64,000 nt of DNA. Source: Icerya purchasi. Lineage: Eukaryota > Arthropoda > Insecta > Hemiptera > Monophlebidae. The notes under the pieces were generated by a model that saw only the letters and a program-made list of their open reading frames with translations, searched no databases and was not told the DNA's origin. A program made the translations under genes and the position numbers. Positions 52,599-64,000 of this stretch are shown piece by piece (within the stretch, counting starts at the first letter, position 1; each line of letters begins with the position of its first letter). The stretch lies in the NCBI GenBank assembly GCA_039619475.1, contig CM077115.1, positions 483,364,400 through 483,428,399 of the forward strand. Reading direction: 5' to 3'.

Positions 52599-55500
52599 AC
52601 TATGAGTATTCACCGTGAAAGCTTTAAACATATATTAATTATTAATTATTATTATTATTAAAAAAAAAAAAAAACTATCAAAAATATTGAGCGCAAACAT
52701 TTTTACGCAGCGTGCACGCATTATGTTCGAAAAAGATTCTAGGGTATTTCTTTTTTTTTTTTTTTCTAAGACTGAATCCTTGGTCGACAGAGTTCTTTTG
52801 GCAATTCCAAAAGGTAAAGCCTAACGCCGCATGATAATTTCTTTAACATTTCAAGTTCAAGACAAAGAACCAGACCCTGAGCGGAATTTCTATGCCGTAT
52901 TACAAAAATTTCTTTGAGATTTTCAACCGATAATGACTGATAATAATTTCAACTGCGCCCAACACACGCTAGTTACATGATGAGCCTTGAAACCTGGATA
53001 AAATGGTGCTTAGTGAATGAGTAAAAAGCGCGCAAAAAATAAAATTATCGTGTGGGTGAGTGAATTGGGGAGACAACAGAACGTTATCTTGTCAAAATCT
53101 TCCTATCATCGGTTGTATGGAAAAATAACAACAGTAACAGGGAAACAAAACGTTTCTAATTTTTTTAGCAGATTTTTTAGATTGTCGTTTCGATCGCCTT
53201 CTTGGCGCTCTTTCGAATCCTGAAATCGGCCTTCTTCAGTGTGTGTAGTTGGGATTGTACCATCAGCATGACCGAACCGGAATTGGCAATTCCGATGAAC
53301 TGCCGGAACAGCGAACAACTCCGGGGGAATTCCACAACTGACTCAGCGCGCCTCTGGAATAATTTTTATATTAGAACGGAAAGGAGTTTTCCGATAAATT
53401 TGCTCGCCGCGTGGAACGTTGCTTCTGCGTAAAGCGGACAACGCGAGCCGTACCGATAGAGAGACGCGCTATGGGGAAACAACCTCTGGTCGCGCTTAAT
53501 ATACGTTAGCGCGGAAGTTCGATGAACTTTTTGACAAACGAACAATGTTGTGTTATGCATTGTTTCGGACTTTCCTGCTGTAATAATGATCGTGCAAGTT
53601 GACGTCACGAACCGGTTTCGAGGCGATCCGTACACGCGCCGACAGTCGCAAGCTTTTTTATCGTTTCTCGTTATCATTAGTCGAGCAGTAATGGTGTGTG
53701 TTGGCGTCGCCGATTTCGTAATGCATTTAGGATAATGAGCGTTTAGCAATGATCTCCGATCTAGCCAAGTGCTGCTACGACGGTTTGAACGCACCGAGCG
53801 AGTAATCGCTCTCCCGAGATGTTATTAATCGGTTCGGGCTAGGTTTTTTTTTTTTGTTTTTTTTGGGTTTTTTTCCCATCTGAAAAGGTCAAGAGTACTA
53901 CAGCAGCACCACGAGCGTTTGACACTTTCCGACGAAAATTACGGATACCGATTGCCCGGGTGTCTGGCATATAGAGGAATACGCAGATTCACTTGCTTTA
54001 TTGGAACTACATGTGTCATAGAGGTCGAAAAATTGCGTTTTTATCGGGTTTTTTTTTTTTTTTTGGTACGCGCAGTAAGAGCCACCAGCCTAGTTTGAAA
54101 TTAAAAAAAAAAAAAAAAATGGCGCGCGCGAACACATTGGCACTAGCAGGCAAAGGAAAAAAAATAAATAAATGATAAAGACAAAGTGAAAAATGTTTGC
54201 CGAATGCGCATCGAACACGCAATGTATGTGTGCGTGTGTGTTTATTCGCGTGCCGTACTCGAAGCAGCAGCTAACTGGCGACGGCGCGGAGGTTTGTTCA
54301 TGGCCAGCCGCCAGTTGAATGTACTCTACTGACCTTTGTCATCGTGTCGTTTACCCTCTGTAGAAGAATTTTTTATTTTTCTTTTTCCTTTTATCGTGCT
54401 CCTTTATCATCGTGTCGCTTATCACACCAGCCGCACTGTTTGCAGATCACCTTGTGCTGGTCGGTTCACCCATCACTTATTCTATTATCACCGTTTCCGA
54501 TCGATTCAATGCCCGTATTTCATACCCCGAAGTTTGAATTTTCAAATTCTTTTCTTTTTCCAAGGCCCTCTCAGTCATTTATTTCGCGTCGTTTATTCCC
54601 AGATTAAAATAAATAGCAATTCTCGCAATTAGATTTTGAAGATTTAGGAAAGATGTTTTTTTTTTTGTTTGTTTTTTTTTTTTTTTTTTTTTGAAACGTT
54701 ACGTGATTCTCCAAAACGAGACGCCTAATTTTTAATGAATATCCCTCTCCGGTATTACTGAACCCATTTTGGAGAACAAATTTAACACATTCCGGCAATT
54801 TGTAATCGATCACTAGTGCAAAAGCCGGGTTCTTTCTTGTTTTTCCCCGGAGAATTCTTTAGACATCTTACATCGATGTAAATAAAAATTTCTCTTAAAA
54901 CTTAGTGCAAATATAGTAAAAAGCAAAAATGAATTTGTCTTGGTAGAATTTCTTCCGACCGACCGATCTCGTCAAACATGTCGGAGTAACACAAATTTTG
55001 CAGTTTTACACTATACGTCTAGCTGCCGTCATCCAACTTTTCTGCCAGCAGATCTAGCCGGCTCCTCCGTTTTGTATAATGACGTGGTCCGCACGGCACC
55101 AGTCTAAAAGCGCACGAGCGGTTCTACGGCCGTTCTAATTGTTCCGCTTTTTCTTCTTCTTCTCCTGTTTCTTTTCCTCATTCATTTATTCTAACGTACA
55201 GAAATATTCCCAGTATTCCGGCGATTCTTATTCATCCGACGCTTCGCCCTTAATTCTTTTCAAATTTACGCCCGTTTACAGTCAGAGCGGTCGTTGACAT
55301 TTCGTGTTCTCAAATAATAACAACGAACTACTTCATTATTATTAAGTTAAATTCGTGAAAATCGACTTCGCTCGCACATAGACACGGCCCCCGCCATCAT
55401 ACCTAACCGTCGACAGATTTGATGCGATGTCTTTTATTCTATTTAGAGAGAAATGCTTTCCTCCACTAATCCCCCGTCAGCGCAAATACTGTTATTAGAG

Positions 55501-55931
55501 TGTCAGGCCTGTTGGACCGCACGGTGTGTTTTATCACTATTCAACTACTATTACTTACTTACGCGCGCATACATTTACATTTCCACGCGTTGAGTAGTGT
55601 ACTACCTTTCTCGCATATATGCTAATTGTTAATTTTCTTCAAACTTCCGCTTATTTTTAGGTTTTTTTGTTGCTTTCCAAACCTTCATCCGCAGTATTTA
55701 TCATTAGAATTTAACTATTTGATTTTTTCTTTTTCTTTTTTGAGGAGGAAGGGGGCTTAATTATAAACGGGAAATTTACAACTTAGAAAATGAAATATGC
55801 GGGATATCTGAGAGGAACAAACTATATAATTATTTAACGTTTTTTAGTGGGTTTTTTTTGTAAAAATAGTAGCAACATAGTAAAAAACAAAAAAACATTT
55901 GCAGTTTAGAAATAAAAATCGAATCGAAAAA

Positions 55932-56080
55932 ACTTATTTTTAGATTAAATATAAACATACATTTTTCATAAAATAATATATTTAAATAAGCTGTGATCAT
56001 ATTCAAAAGGCGACGGTCGCGTAAATATTTAAATATATTTATAAAAAGTGTATGTTTATATTTAATCTAAAGATAATTTT
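55932..56080. mobile_element. Foldback/MITE-like inverted repeat
   Basis: Two arms of about 55 bp share a perfect core (TTAGATTAAATATAAACATAC on one side, its reverse complement on the other) and further imperfect pairing. The central part contains GCGACGGTCGC, itself palindromic. There is no coding capacity and no clear target duplication. Confidence 0.7.
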
Positions 56081-57926
56081 GAAATAACGTGCGCAACAAA
56101 CTTTAATAATACGAACAAACTTGGTTAAGCTCGGTAAAAGAAAATCCTAAACGATGTCAGGTGACGCGTATTTCGAGATACAAAAAGACCAAGTTTAAAT
56201 GATTACGCAATGCAGACTTGTGAGCCAATATGCTCAGGTAAAGGCAACGATTTTGGCACTGGTATGTGACGATATGTATTATGTCTTCTCTCCGTGTTGT
56301 TAACACGTAATTAAAAGTGTCGCGTAATGAAAGAAAGAACCGGTCCGGTCGAGTGGCGATCGTTTGATAGGCGGATTTTCATCGATTTTCCAGACTTTTC
56401 ATCGGATTCTGGAGCAAAACAGACGGAGTTTCTCTTTCAGCGGCTGTCAGATGTGAAAATCGTGCGTCGCCAGCCACATATGCACGGTGGTACATCTGGT
56501 CGGTCTGGCCTCGGAACCGGGGCGAGCGAGCGAGAGAGAAAGAAATCGCTGTTATCTAATGTCGCCTACTTCGAGTGATTGGCATGTGAAATCGAGTTGT
56601 CGCAAATCGCTAACGCTGCGAGCAAGAATGCGCGTTATCCATTTTATCATCATCGCGAATGTGTTATAACAGCGATGATAAGAACGATCGGTATTACACA
56701 CGCGTTGCTCTTAATGGGACCGTGAAGTAACGATTAAATTCTCTGAAAAAACATAAATCCTGATAATGATTGCTTGAATGCGAAATTAACCTTCCGGCGC
56801 AGTTGATCAGCAGGTGTATGTGTTTATACTGTAGGTACACGCTATTATAAACGTATCCCGAAAAATGGTTAATTTTTAATACCCTGCAGTCAGTGATATT
56901 TTCTTCTCATGCTCTGACTATTAGACAATAATCGTATTATTATTGTGCGACTCGATTAGTCACATCCATCTGGGAAAAAAATCCTATAAATTCTATATAC
57001 ACATGCGAATTCATTCCGATTCTATTGATAGAAATTTTTAAATGGAATAATAAAAAATATTACACACGAATAACTCTCTATGTTTCTTTATTATTAAAGG
57101 GAGAATGCATTTTAATTTTTCATTTTTGGATTAACCGCAAATAAAGGTAATTTTATTAATTTTTTTAAAAATTGTTAATTATTTGCAAATCTAAAAAAGT
57201 GCAACAAATATACAGTAATTAGATCGTGAATTTTTTTTTTTTTTTAAATATAATTATCGCAATAGCCGCATTCTGCAAGGTTTTAATTTTCGAATTATAA
57301 ACTCACCGCTATTAACTAAGTTTGATCACGTGAGGGCTCACAATTTTGTTGTTGTTATATGGTGCTTTGAATATAACCAAAACAAATGCAACTTTTTTTT
57401 TTTTGTTTTTATGTATGTAATAATATGTAGCGTGGTAAAAAGTTTGTTTAATTGAAAATGTTGAAAATAATAAAATGAGAAAGTGCCTGGCGTAAAATTA
57501 ACGCCCTGAATGGCATAAAAATTAACCCTGTTTTTCTTATTAATTCGCAACGCGGAAAATTGACTAAAGCATGGCAGTATCGTAAAGGGGAAAATGATAA
57601 AATTTTTCAAATTATTGTTGGAAACGAAAAATAAAAAAAACCGTCTGTTCTGCCGTATAGCGTAAGGTCACATTAGTCGATTTTAATCTTTTCCCAAAAA
57701 AATCTGTTTTCCCAACTCGTTAGTGCAGTAAAAACCAAAATCCTTATAAAACTATAAAGCTCTCTGTTTAATAACAAACACAACTGCATTTAGTATCGAA
57801 AGCGGTTCAATAAATCGACAGTTAGAGAGAAATTAGCGTTTAGTTCGGAATAAGGGAAAAAATTGTCAACCTTTATCAATTCCTATGTTTAGTTATTCGC
57901 ACGCTTTAGTTACACGTTGAGCCGAT

Positions 57927-57937
57927 AGATGGCGCTG
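57927..57937 (+). promoter_or_regulatory. CTCF-like motif
   Basis: AGATGGCGCTG matches the AGRKGGCGCT core of the CTCF motif. It lies about 2.3 kb upstream of the E75B core promoter, a place where an insulator could separate promoters. Confidence 0.28.
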
Positions 57938-60228
57938 CAAAATGTGTAAATAAACTATATAGTATAATATACATTATACATAGTTTCTATTCTCTATTCC
58001 TTTTCCTTTTTTTTCTTTTTCCATTCAATTTTTAATAATATTGTTTGCAGTCTGCCATATTTTTCGGAAAAATTCCTTTTCAAATAAATTAAATTGTTTT
58101 TCCGATGTCTAAAAATTCTCTCCGTCAGAAATGCTGTAAAATGTTCATACATTTTAGTCTAAATGCCGGCGCTCTCCTTGTTCCCTTTTGTAAATTTAAA
58201 CTAAAAAGTCAAAAAGGGTACGAAATTTTAAAAATTTCGTTCTTTCTTTTTTTTTTTTTTTGCAATGAATAACGCGGTCGAATTATTTATTACGTTTTTC
58301 ATTAAAATCGTTAGTATCATTTTGATTTTTTATCCTTCAATTGTTTCTCCTGATTTCGTTTTATTAAAAGAATCATGATAGCATTATGATTAAACGGAGT
58401 AACGCTGGGGGCTTATTTTCAATTAATGTTTTAATTTATTAGTGCCCCCCTTTGAAGTTTAACAAAAAGATACGCAAACGCGTAAGAAGATTTTTTTCGT
58501 ACAGACTTATAGAGAAGTCAGTGAAAATTCTTAACCAGATGCATAAGTAAAAAGTGAAACCGCATTTAATTAAGAATTAAATCATATATAAATATGTGTA
58601 TAACACACCATGAGCATAATTTTATTGCGTATCTCTATGATTGTGATTTTGCAATAAAGTAAAGAGGGTTATAAATAAACATCAAAAAAGGGAAAAATTA
58701 ATGAAAAAGAATTCAAATAACGCCTAATGAATAAACGCGATTTGAAAAGAAAGGTATTTTTAAAGTGTTCACAGACGGGAGAATAATCGTTTGTTCACGC
58801 AGTTGTTGTAAATTATTTATTTTGGAATCCAATTTTTAGATTACATTTTCTTCCGTTCCTGTTCAAGTGCTCGAAAATTCTTAGAACTATCAAAAAAAAA
58901 AAAAGAAAGAAAAAAAAAGGCGAACCAATTTTGATCACTCGGCGCACTGTGACATTTCAAGAATAAAATAGAAACTAGGAAATTAGATTCGTAACTATCG
59001 AAAAAATTGAGAAAAAATGAAGGAAACTAAAAAGGGCGCTGGAAACATGTATATAAAAGTGGTGCGGGAAGAGAGAGTCCGCTTGCACTATTATGGCAAT
59101 AATAAAGGATTAACGAATGCGTTGACAAGAGCGAATGAAAGAGACGAGCAGACGCCAGGTTTAAAGAATAACGCGGAGGAGATAGCCCCGAGTTTGAGGA
59201 ACATTAAAAGTCTTCGGAAAGAGTTGTAAATTTCTGCACTCACTTGGCTAAAATTTCGGCTATTCTTCGAAAGCCAGTCCATTTGATTTTACTCGTCGTT
59301 TGTTTACATACACGTACGTTTTCCAGCGGTTGACTGACTACATCGACTTTTATGCCGCACGAAAAAACCGTAGGCGACTTTTTCCATTGCTAACAAAACT
59401 ATAAATAAACCGCTCTCCCCACGCGAACGCTGCGAAGAAGCGGACGCATTGACCGGTAGGGTTTCCCGTCACTTGTATTCGCGTTTTATTCTGCGAATGT
59501 GCGAACTAGAAAAGACGAAGTAAAAAAGAAAAAGCGAACTAGATGTAGGGGGATTATGCTGGCTGACGGATGATGAGAGATGACTGTCGAAGATAACACT
59601 ACGGCGTTCATTTTGCCTTTCCTTGGTACCGTTAGAAGAGTTCTTATTCTAGAACATCGCATATTCAACTTGAGTTGCCTGCGGACACGGCGGGCCTCAC
59701 TTTGCGGTTAGGCAGGGGGCTCAACTTTCACTTTCCTTCCTTTCGGCTCGCAAACGGTTATTCGTTGTTTGGCAACTGCGGCGGAGGATGGTCTCCTTAC
59801 GGTTGTTCCGTTATTTCACACTATTACTACTATTATCGTAATCAGTGCTCTAGCGACTTTTTGTTAGTGTGTGTACGCTATTGCTGTGTGTATGCGTGTG
59901 TGTGTCCTCGTTTGCTACTGCGAAAGTCTTAACAATTATCAACGTGTGTATACGTGTTTATATAATTAAATAAGAAATGTTCTTTAAGAGTAACAATGGC
60001 GAACAGGGGACCTAGTAAGAGTGTAGGCTGCCGAGAGGGGGAGCATATTTAGCGGAGAGGTTTTTTTTCAGGTCTTACCAAAATTTACACAGAAACACAT
60101 CTTGAAAGCGACGCTTGCGCGCGCAGGTCTTCTATTTTGTTTGTTACACACGCACACACAGACAGACACACGCGCGTATAAAAATGGTGGTACACAAGCA
60201 TACAAAAGTAGAGTACGGCGCTGTCTTT

Positions 60229-60263
60229 TATAATAATATTAGAGAGTTGAACGTACTCAATTT
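60229..60263 (+). promoter_or_regulatory. E75: Candidate E75B core promoter (TATA and initiator)
   Basis: TATAATAA begins at 60229 and an initiator match TCAATTT (consensus YYANWYY) has its A at 60259, the canonical 30-bp spacing. A second initiator-like TCAGTT lies at 60267-60272. The 5' UTR to the E75B ATG would be about 0.5 kb. Spacing and position support the call, but both elements are short. Confidence 0.4.
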
Positions 60264-60756
60264 GGGTCAGTTGTACTAGCTCGATTGAGCGCGCACATCA
60301 CGGCCGTCGGATCGCGGGGTATATACATAATATAATAACTGTACCCTAATTTCTAACGGTATTCCCTACCCGCACACCGCTGGTCGCGGATAGAATGAGG
60401 TTGATGCACCGCATCGTCAGCCGTTCTCTAACGACAAATCTATGTCTCGGAGTCACTGGCCGGACTTTGAACCGCTAGCACTGGCGTCCTCTGGTGTTCT
60501 GTCCGCCGATCGCGGTGTTTGTTTTAAAATTTCTCTTATCTCTTTATTCTCGTGCTCGCGGAAATATACGGATAGAATTATTTTTTGAACAATTTTATTC
60601 CGCTTTTTTAAACATTTTTCTATTGTTTCTTTTTTCTCTTTTTTCTATTGTTTTTCAATTCGCGTTCGAACTTTTTTTAAAAAGAAAAAACGACGGAAAA
60701 AAAAAAACAATCTAAAATACGGGGCAATCACGAAAGTTTCACCGTTTTATAATAGT

Positions 60757-61243
60757 ATGGGTTGCGTGCCTCAGTATAATACTTGCTCCTCGTCGGCTGG
60801 TAACAGCGATGCCGACTGTTGCAAAAAGTCGTCAGCCGTTTGCAACGATGCGACAACGGTTCATCGTTCTCCGGGCGCGCTCTCACCCCCGCAGAAAGAC
60901 CTATCGGTTGCAAACCGATGCACTTGTAAAGGCCGACTTGGCGAGAGTAGTAGCGAAGAAGATGAGGATGATACCGCGACCAACTGGCATTTGGAGGATC
61001 ACGAAAAAATTAAATATAACGACGCTACCACTATTAATAGTAGTACAACTATCGACAGCAAATGTACTAACGAGGAAAACGTTTATGCTTTGTCTCAGGG
61101 CTTCTTCCGAAGAAGCATCCAACAAAAGATCCAGTACCGACCGTGCACGAAGAATCAACAATGTTCCATACTGAGGATCAACCGGAATCGATGTCAGTAT
61201 TGCCGATTGAAGAAGTGTATCGCTGTGGGCATGAGTCGAGACG
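60757..61243 (+). CDS. E75: E75B-type first exon, continuous with the second zinc finger
   Basis: From ATG 60757 the frame encodes 114 isoform-specific residues and then, without splicing, the second zinc finger (residues 115-162). The N-terminal part has scattered Cys (3, 10, 21, 22, 29, 55, 57), an acidic run [10 protein letters not shown] (63-72) and W77...KIKY (84-87), which recalls the acidic run and W-KKIRY stretch I remember in Drosophila E75B. Finger Cys are 130, 136, 146 and 149. The donor G|GTAAGT at 61244 is phase 1. With one finger only, E75B is not expected to bind DNA alone; in Drosophila it forms complexes with HR3 and blocks it. The acceptor for longer isoforms (61097-61098) lies inside this exon. 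Confidence 0.85.
61099..61243 (+). CDS. E75: E75 exon for the second zinc finger (shared)
   Basis: In the two upstream isoforms the exon starts after TTTGTCTCAG and joins finger 1 in phase 0 as [15 protein letters not shown]. It then reads [18 protein letters not shown] and ends [11 protein letters not shown] with one extra base before GTAAGT. The four Cys of finger 2, the D-box between the first two, and the recognition-helix continuation GFFRRS are all intact. The exon is shared by the upstream isoforms (spliced) and E75B (read through). The phase-1 exit implies a following exon with a phase-1 acceptor outside the window. Confidence 0.97.
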
Positions 61244-63201
61244 GTAAGTCAATTTGTTATTTTAGTTTTTCTAATATTTGATAAATCAATCTTCCGTGTT
61301 AATAATATGTTCTTGTAAATCGTAATTACTCAGTGTGTAATCACGCTGAGAACTAGCATCAGTTTATCTTGTTAATTTTTTTCTTCTTTCTTATTCTTTC
61401 CTTTTTTTTAATTGAGAGGGATATATGTATTATACAGAAAAAAAAAAAAAGAAAAAAATGAAGTAGGATATGAGTTTTAAAGGAGGTAAAACTTCCACAA
61501 CTACTATATGTTGCTCGAAATTAATTCAGATAAATTATTTCACTTTATTAAGGAGAAATAAAATTTAAAGTTGGGAGAATATATTATGTTAAAGAGTTGA
61601 ATAATGAAATATTCAATATAAAATTTTTCTTCTTTTTTTTCGGTTGGCTTTCCTGGGTCCGTTTCTAATGGTGTCCATTGCTGGACCAATGCCACTTTTT
61701 CTGATAACACTAGAACCCTCGTTTAAGACAATTTTTTTTTTTTTTTTTTTTTGTGGCGCATCAGCGACATTGGTTCAAATACAGGAAAAAAAACCAAGCT
61801 AAAGAACTAAAAAATTATTTATTATAAATATGTTCGGTTAAAACTATACACAATGGCAGTATGAGAGAACATTTAAGAAAAAAAAAAAGGAACAGTAAAA
61901 AGTGTAAAATACTTTATTGCAGGATGTGTAAAGTTGAAAGCACATTGAAGCAAAATTAAGAAAATATTTGCAGCGTACTTTTCATGTAACGTATTATGGA
62001 GAATTTCGATTTTGTAGGGTTGGTTTTTTTTTTGTCACTTACAAAATTTTGCTGCAACGATATATAATATAAAATAATTAAAAAGGTTTTCAGAATAAAA
62101 GTTTTTCGAAAATTGCTAAAATCGCGTAATTAAAATTGCGAACGTGTTAAATATGTACTTAACTTCTTTAATGCACTTGATTGAAATTTTAATAAATTCG
62201 ACAAATACAAGAAGTCTGTCCAGGTAATGCGCGCAGATTACCGACAAAAATTGTATGTGGATTTATATATATGTATATAACTGGTCAATAATATCGAGAT
62301 GTAGGAACACACACTTTTCTAGGAATTTAAAAAACAAAAAAAACACCTTACTACGTTGATTTTCACGCAACCGTCGTCTTCCTTTAGTGTTTAGTGTTAT
62401 GCAACAGCATACTTTACGGTAAATAAGTTTGCGTAGCCAACCGAATGCAGGCGAAGTACTACTACACCGAATATTATTTTCCCCCACAACGATGCGTATA
62501 ATGCATGCACACTGCTGGAAACGATCAAAAATAGTAAAACACTTGGAATTCAAATAATAAAAATGTACGAAATTAATTATCGAATTTTAATAGATTAAGT
62601 TCCCGAAATTCTTTGGCAACTTCAGGCTGCTCTCCCTAATGAAATCTTTTAAAAATAAACAGGTAGCCGTTAAAAATGTTTTCTTAAAGGAAAAAACAAA
62701 TTCGAAAATGGCGTGTTTTCAGGGAGAATTAACAAAAAATTTCAATTTCTTTTAACACCAATATCGGAAGGTAGAATTTTGCAAGAAGGAGCTAATAAAG
62801 AATTTTACCGAACTTGTTAGTAATTTTCTTGTTTAACATTGAACCAGAACGGAATTCATATAAAATAAAAAAAAAAAATAAAAAAACACCTGTTAAAATG
62901 GTCAAAAAAGTTTTTTCTTAAATGATTAGAAAAATGAATAGAGTCTAGCAATTTTCAAAAACTCCATTTTTATATTCAGCAGTGTCTAAAATCAATGTGC
63001 CCAAACCAGCTTTCGTTCAAATGGCGTCATCGGAAAATACATAATGAGTAGGCCTCAAAAAAAAAAAAAAAAACAAACAGAAATCATAGAGCATTGCACC
63101 AAAAAAACAAACAGAAATCATAGAGCATTGCACCAAAAAAACAAACAGAAATCATAGAGCATTGCACCAAAAAAACAAACAGAAATCATAGAGCATTGCA
63201 C

Positions 63202-63239
<38 letters not shown>

Positions 63240-64000
63240 TTCAGCTTCAATCGTGTATATGTAGTACTTTAACAACAGACCTTCGAAAAGAACGGAAAAA
63301 AAAACAGATAATTTTCATCGGGAGGTTTGAGCGACATTATGTCGAAATAATCGAACTGGTTGTTCAAAAAATTGTTAGCCGGCTATCACTCTCGTAGTTG
63401 ATTAGCTATTTGTGTTTTGTTCCAGTAGTAAAAGATCCCGCGCTGTACAACTTGCTAAAATTTCACTTGCACTCTAGGTTAATGTCCGCAGTTAACGCGA
63501 TCCGCCCACAAAAAAAAATAAATAAATAAATAAATAAATAAAAATATCGTTAAATCGAATGCGAAGAAAAGTTGTCACTGCGGTGCGGTAAAATTTTACT
63601 ATTATTTAGGGTTTTTTTCGGCCAACAGCCGAAAGGATTCTTCGTTGATTCCCGGTTATTTCCGGCTGCAGCCTCTGGCCGATTGTATAACAGTGGTAAT
63701 AAGTAATGGTGATAATAAAAATAACAACAATTTGTCGTTAGTTCTCGTTACATCGCAGTAAAATAACAGTAATCTATAAATGAGGTTGGCCCCGCCATGT
63801 TTAGCGTTTATCTGGGCAAGGCGCGCGCGCACACTAGCACACACGTTCGCAGTTTACGCAACGGTTGCGTGTTCGCCAGTCTGATCTGAACGTGTCCGTT
63901 CGGGCATGAGTCAACGACCGCTCGCGTTTTATAATAATTGCTCTCCGAACTGCGCGCCATCCTGCTGATGTTGTTCCTCTTTTCTATCTCTGTTTGGCCA
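61244..64000. other. Intron after the second finger, continues past the window
   Basis: GTAAGT opens the intron. No phase-1 exon encoding the hinge (VRFGRVPKRE-type sequence) is found before the end of the window, so it must lie downstream. Contents are poly(A/T) runs, a 34-bp tandem repeat (63073-63208), (AAAT)n near 63517-63543 and a GC-richer patch from about 63.78 kb to the end. Confidence 0.65.
63073..63208. repeat. 34-bp minisatellite, four copies
   Basis: Four copies of a 34-bp unit containing CAAACAGAAATCATAGAG repeat with starts at 63074, 63108, 63142 and 63176. They are virtually identical and lie between two long poly(A) runs. Confidence 0.95.

Noticed and set aside
56327..56578. 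83-codon + strand frame with an ATG start
   Set aside because: Reads protein-like in part, but has no recognisable domain, no donor in a phase that clearly fits E75, and ends in a GAGAGA-type low-complexity stretch.
63780..64000. GC-richer patch at the right edge as an exon or promoter
   Set aside because: It is cut by the window end and shows no E75-type coding sequence; too little to call.

Overview
The window looks like nuclear DNA of an arthropod, most likely an insect; the order cannot be fixed from the sequence. It is AT-rich, with many homopolymer runs and microsatellites, intact CpG, and a few GC-rich islands. One gene explains all the confident coding sequence: the 5' half of the ecdysone-induced nuclear receptor E75 (Drosophila Eip75B; NR1D group), on the + strand. 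The ligand-binding-domain exons lie beyond the right edge.

Layout. A 5'-most alternative first exon (4853-5153) follows a 5' region with initiator-like motifs. An intron of about 39 kb crosses a GC-rich block with a (CT)n tract (10.3-11.2 kb), nuclear-receptor-type motifs, two probable DNA-transposon foldbacks and a decayed LINE ORF1-like stretch. A CpG-rich island (40.6-41.9 kb) leads into a second first exon (41947-42139). The exon for the first zinc finger is 44106-44194. A second CpG-rich island lies at 45.1-46.5 kb, and a candidate extra exon at 50028-50187. The third confident first exon (60757-61243) runs without splicing into the second-zinc-finger exon (61099-61243). The rest is intron.

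How the parts fit. Both upstream first exons end in phase 1 and join the finger-1 exon to recreate the E75 sequence ...[12 protein letters not shown]. Finger 1 ends in phase 0 and joins finger 2 as ...CEGCK/GFFRRS. The downstream first exon gives an E75B-type protein with only finger 2. By gene order and junction sequence I assign the three starts as E75C-like, E75A-like and E75B. The candidate exon at 50 kb ends in phase 1. It cannot join finger 2 in frame, but fits the phase-1 acceptor expected for the next exon outside the window, which would give a receptor with no DNA-binding domain. The motif-level regulatory calls (ecdysone, HR3/E75, FTZ-F1, CTCF and GATA types) were made by eye and are hypotheses. 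No tRNA, rRNA, CRISPR array, intact transposon or second protein-coding gene could be supported.
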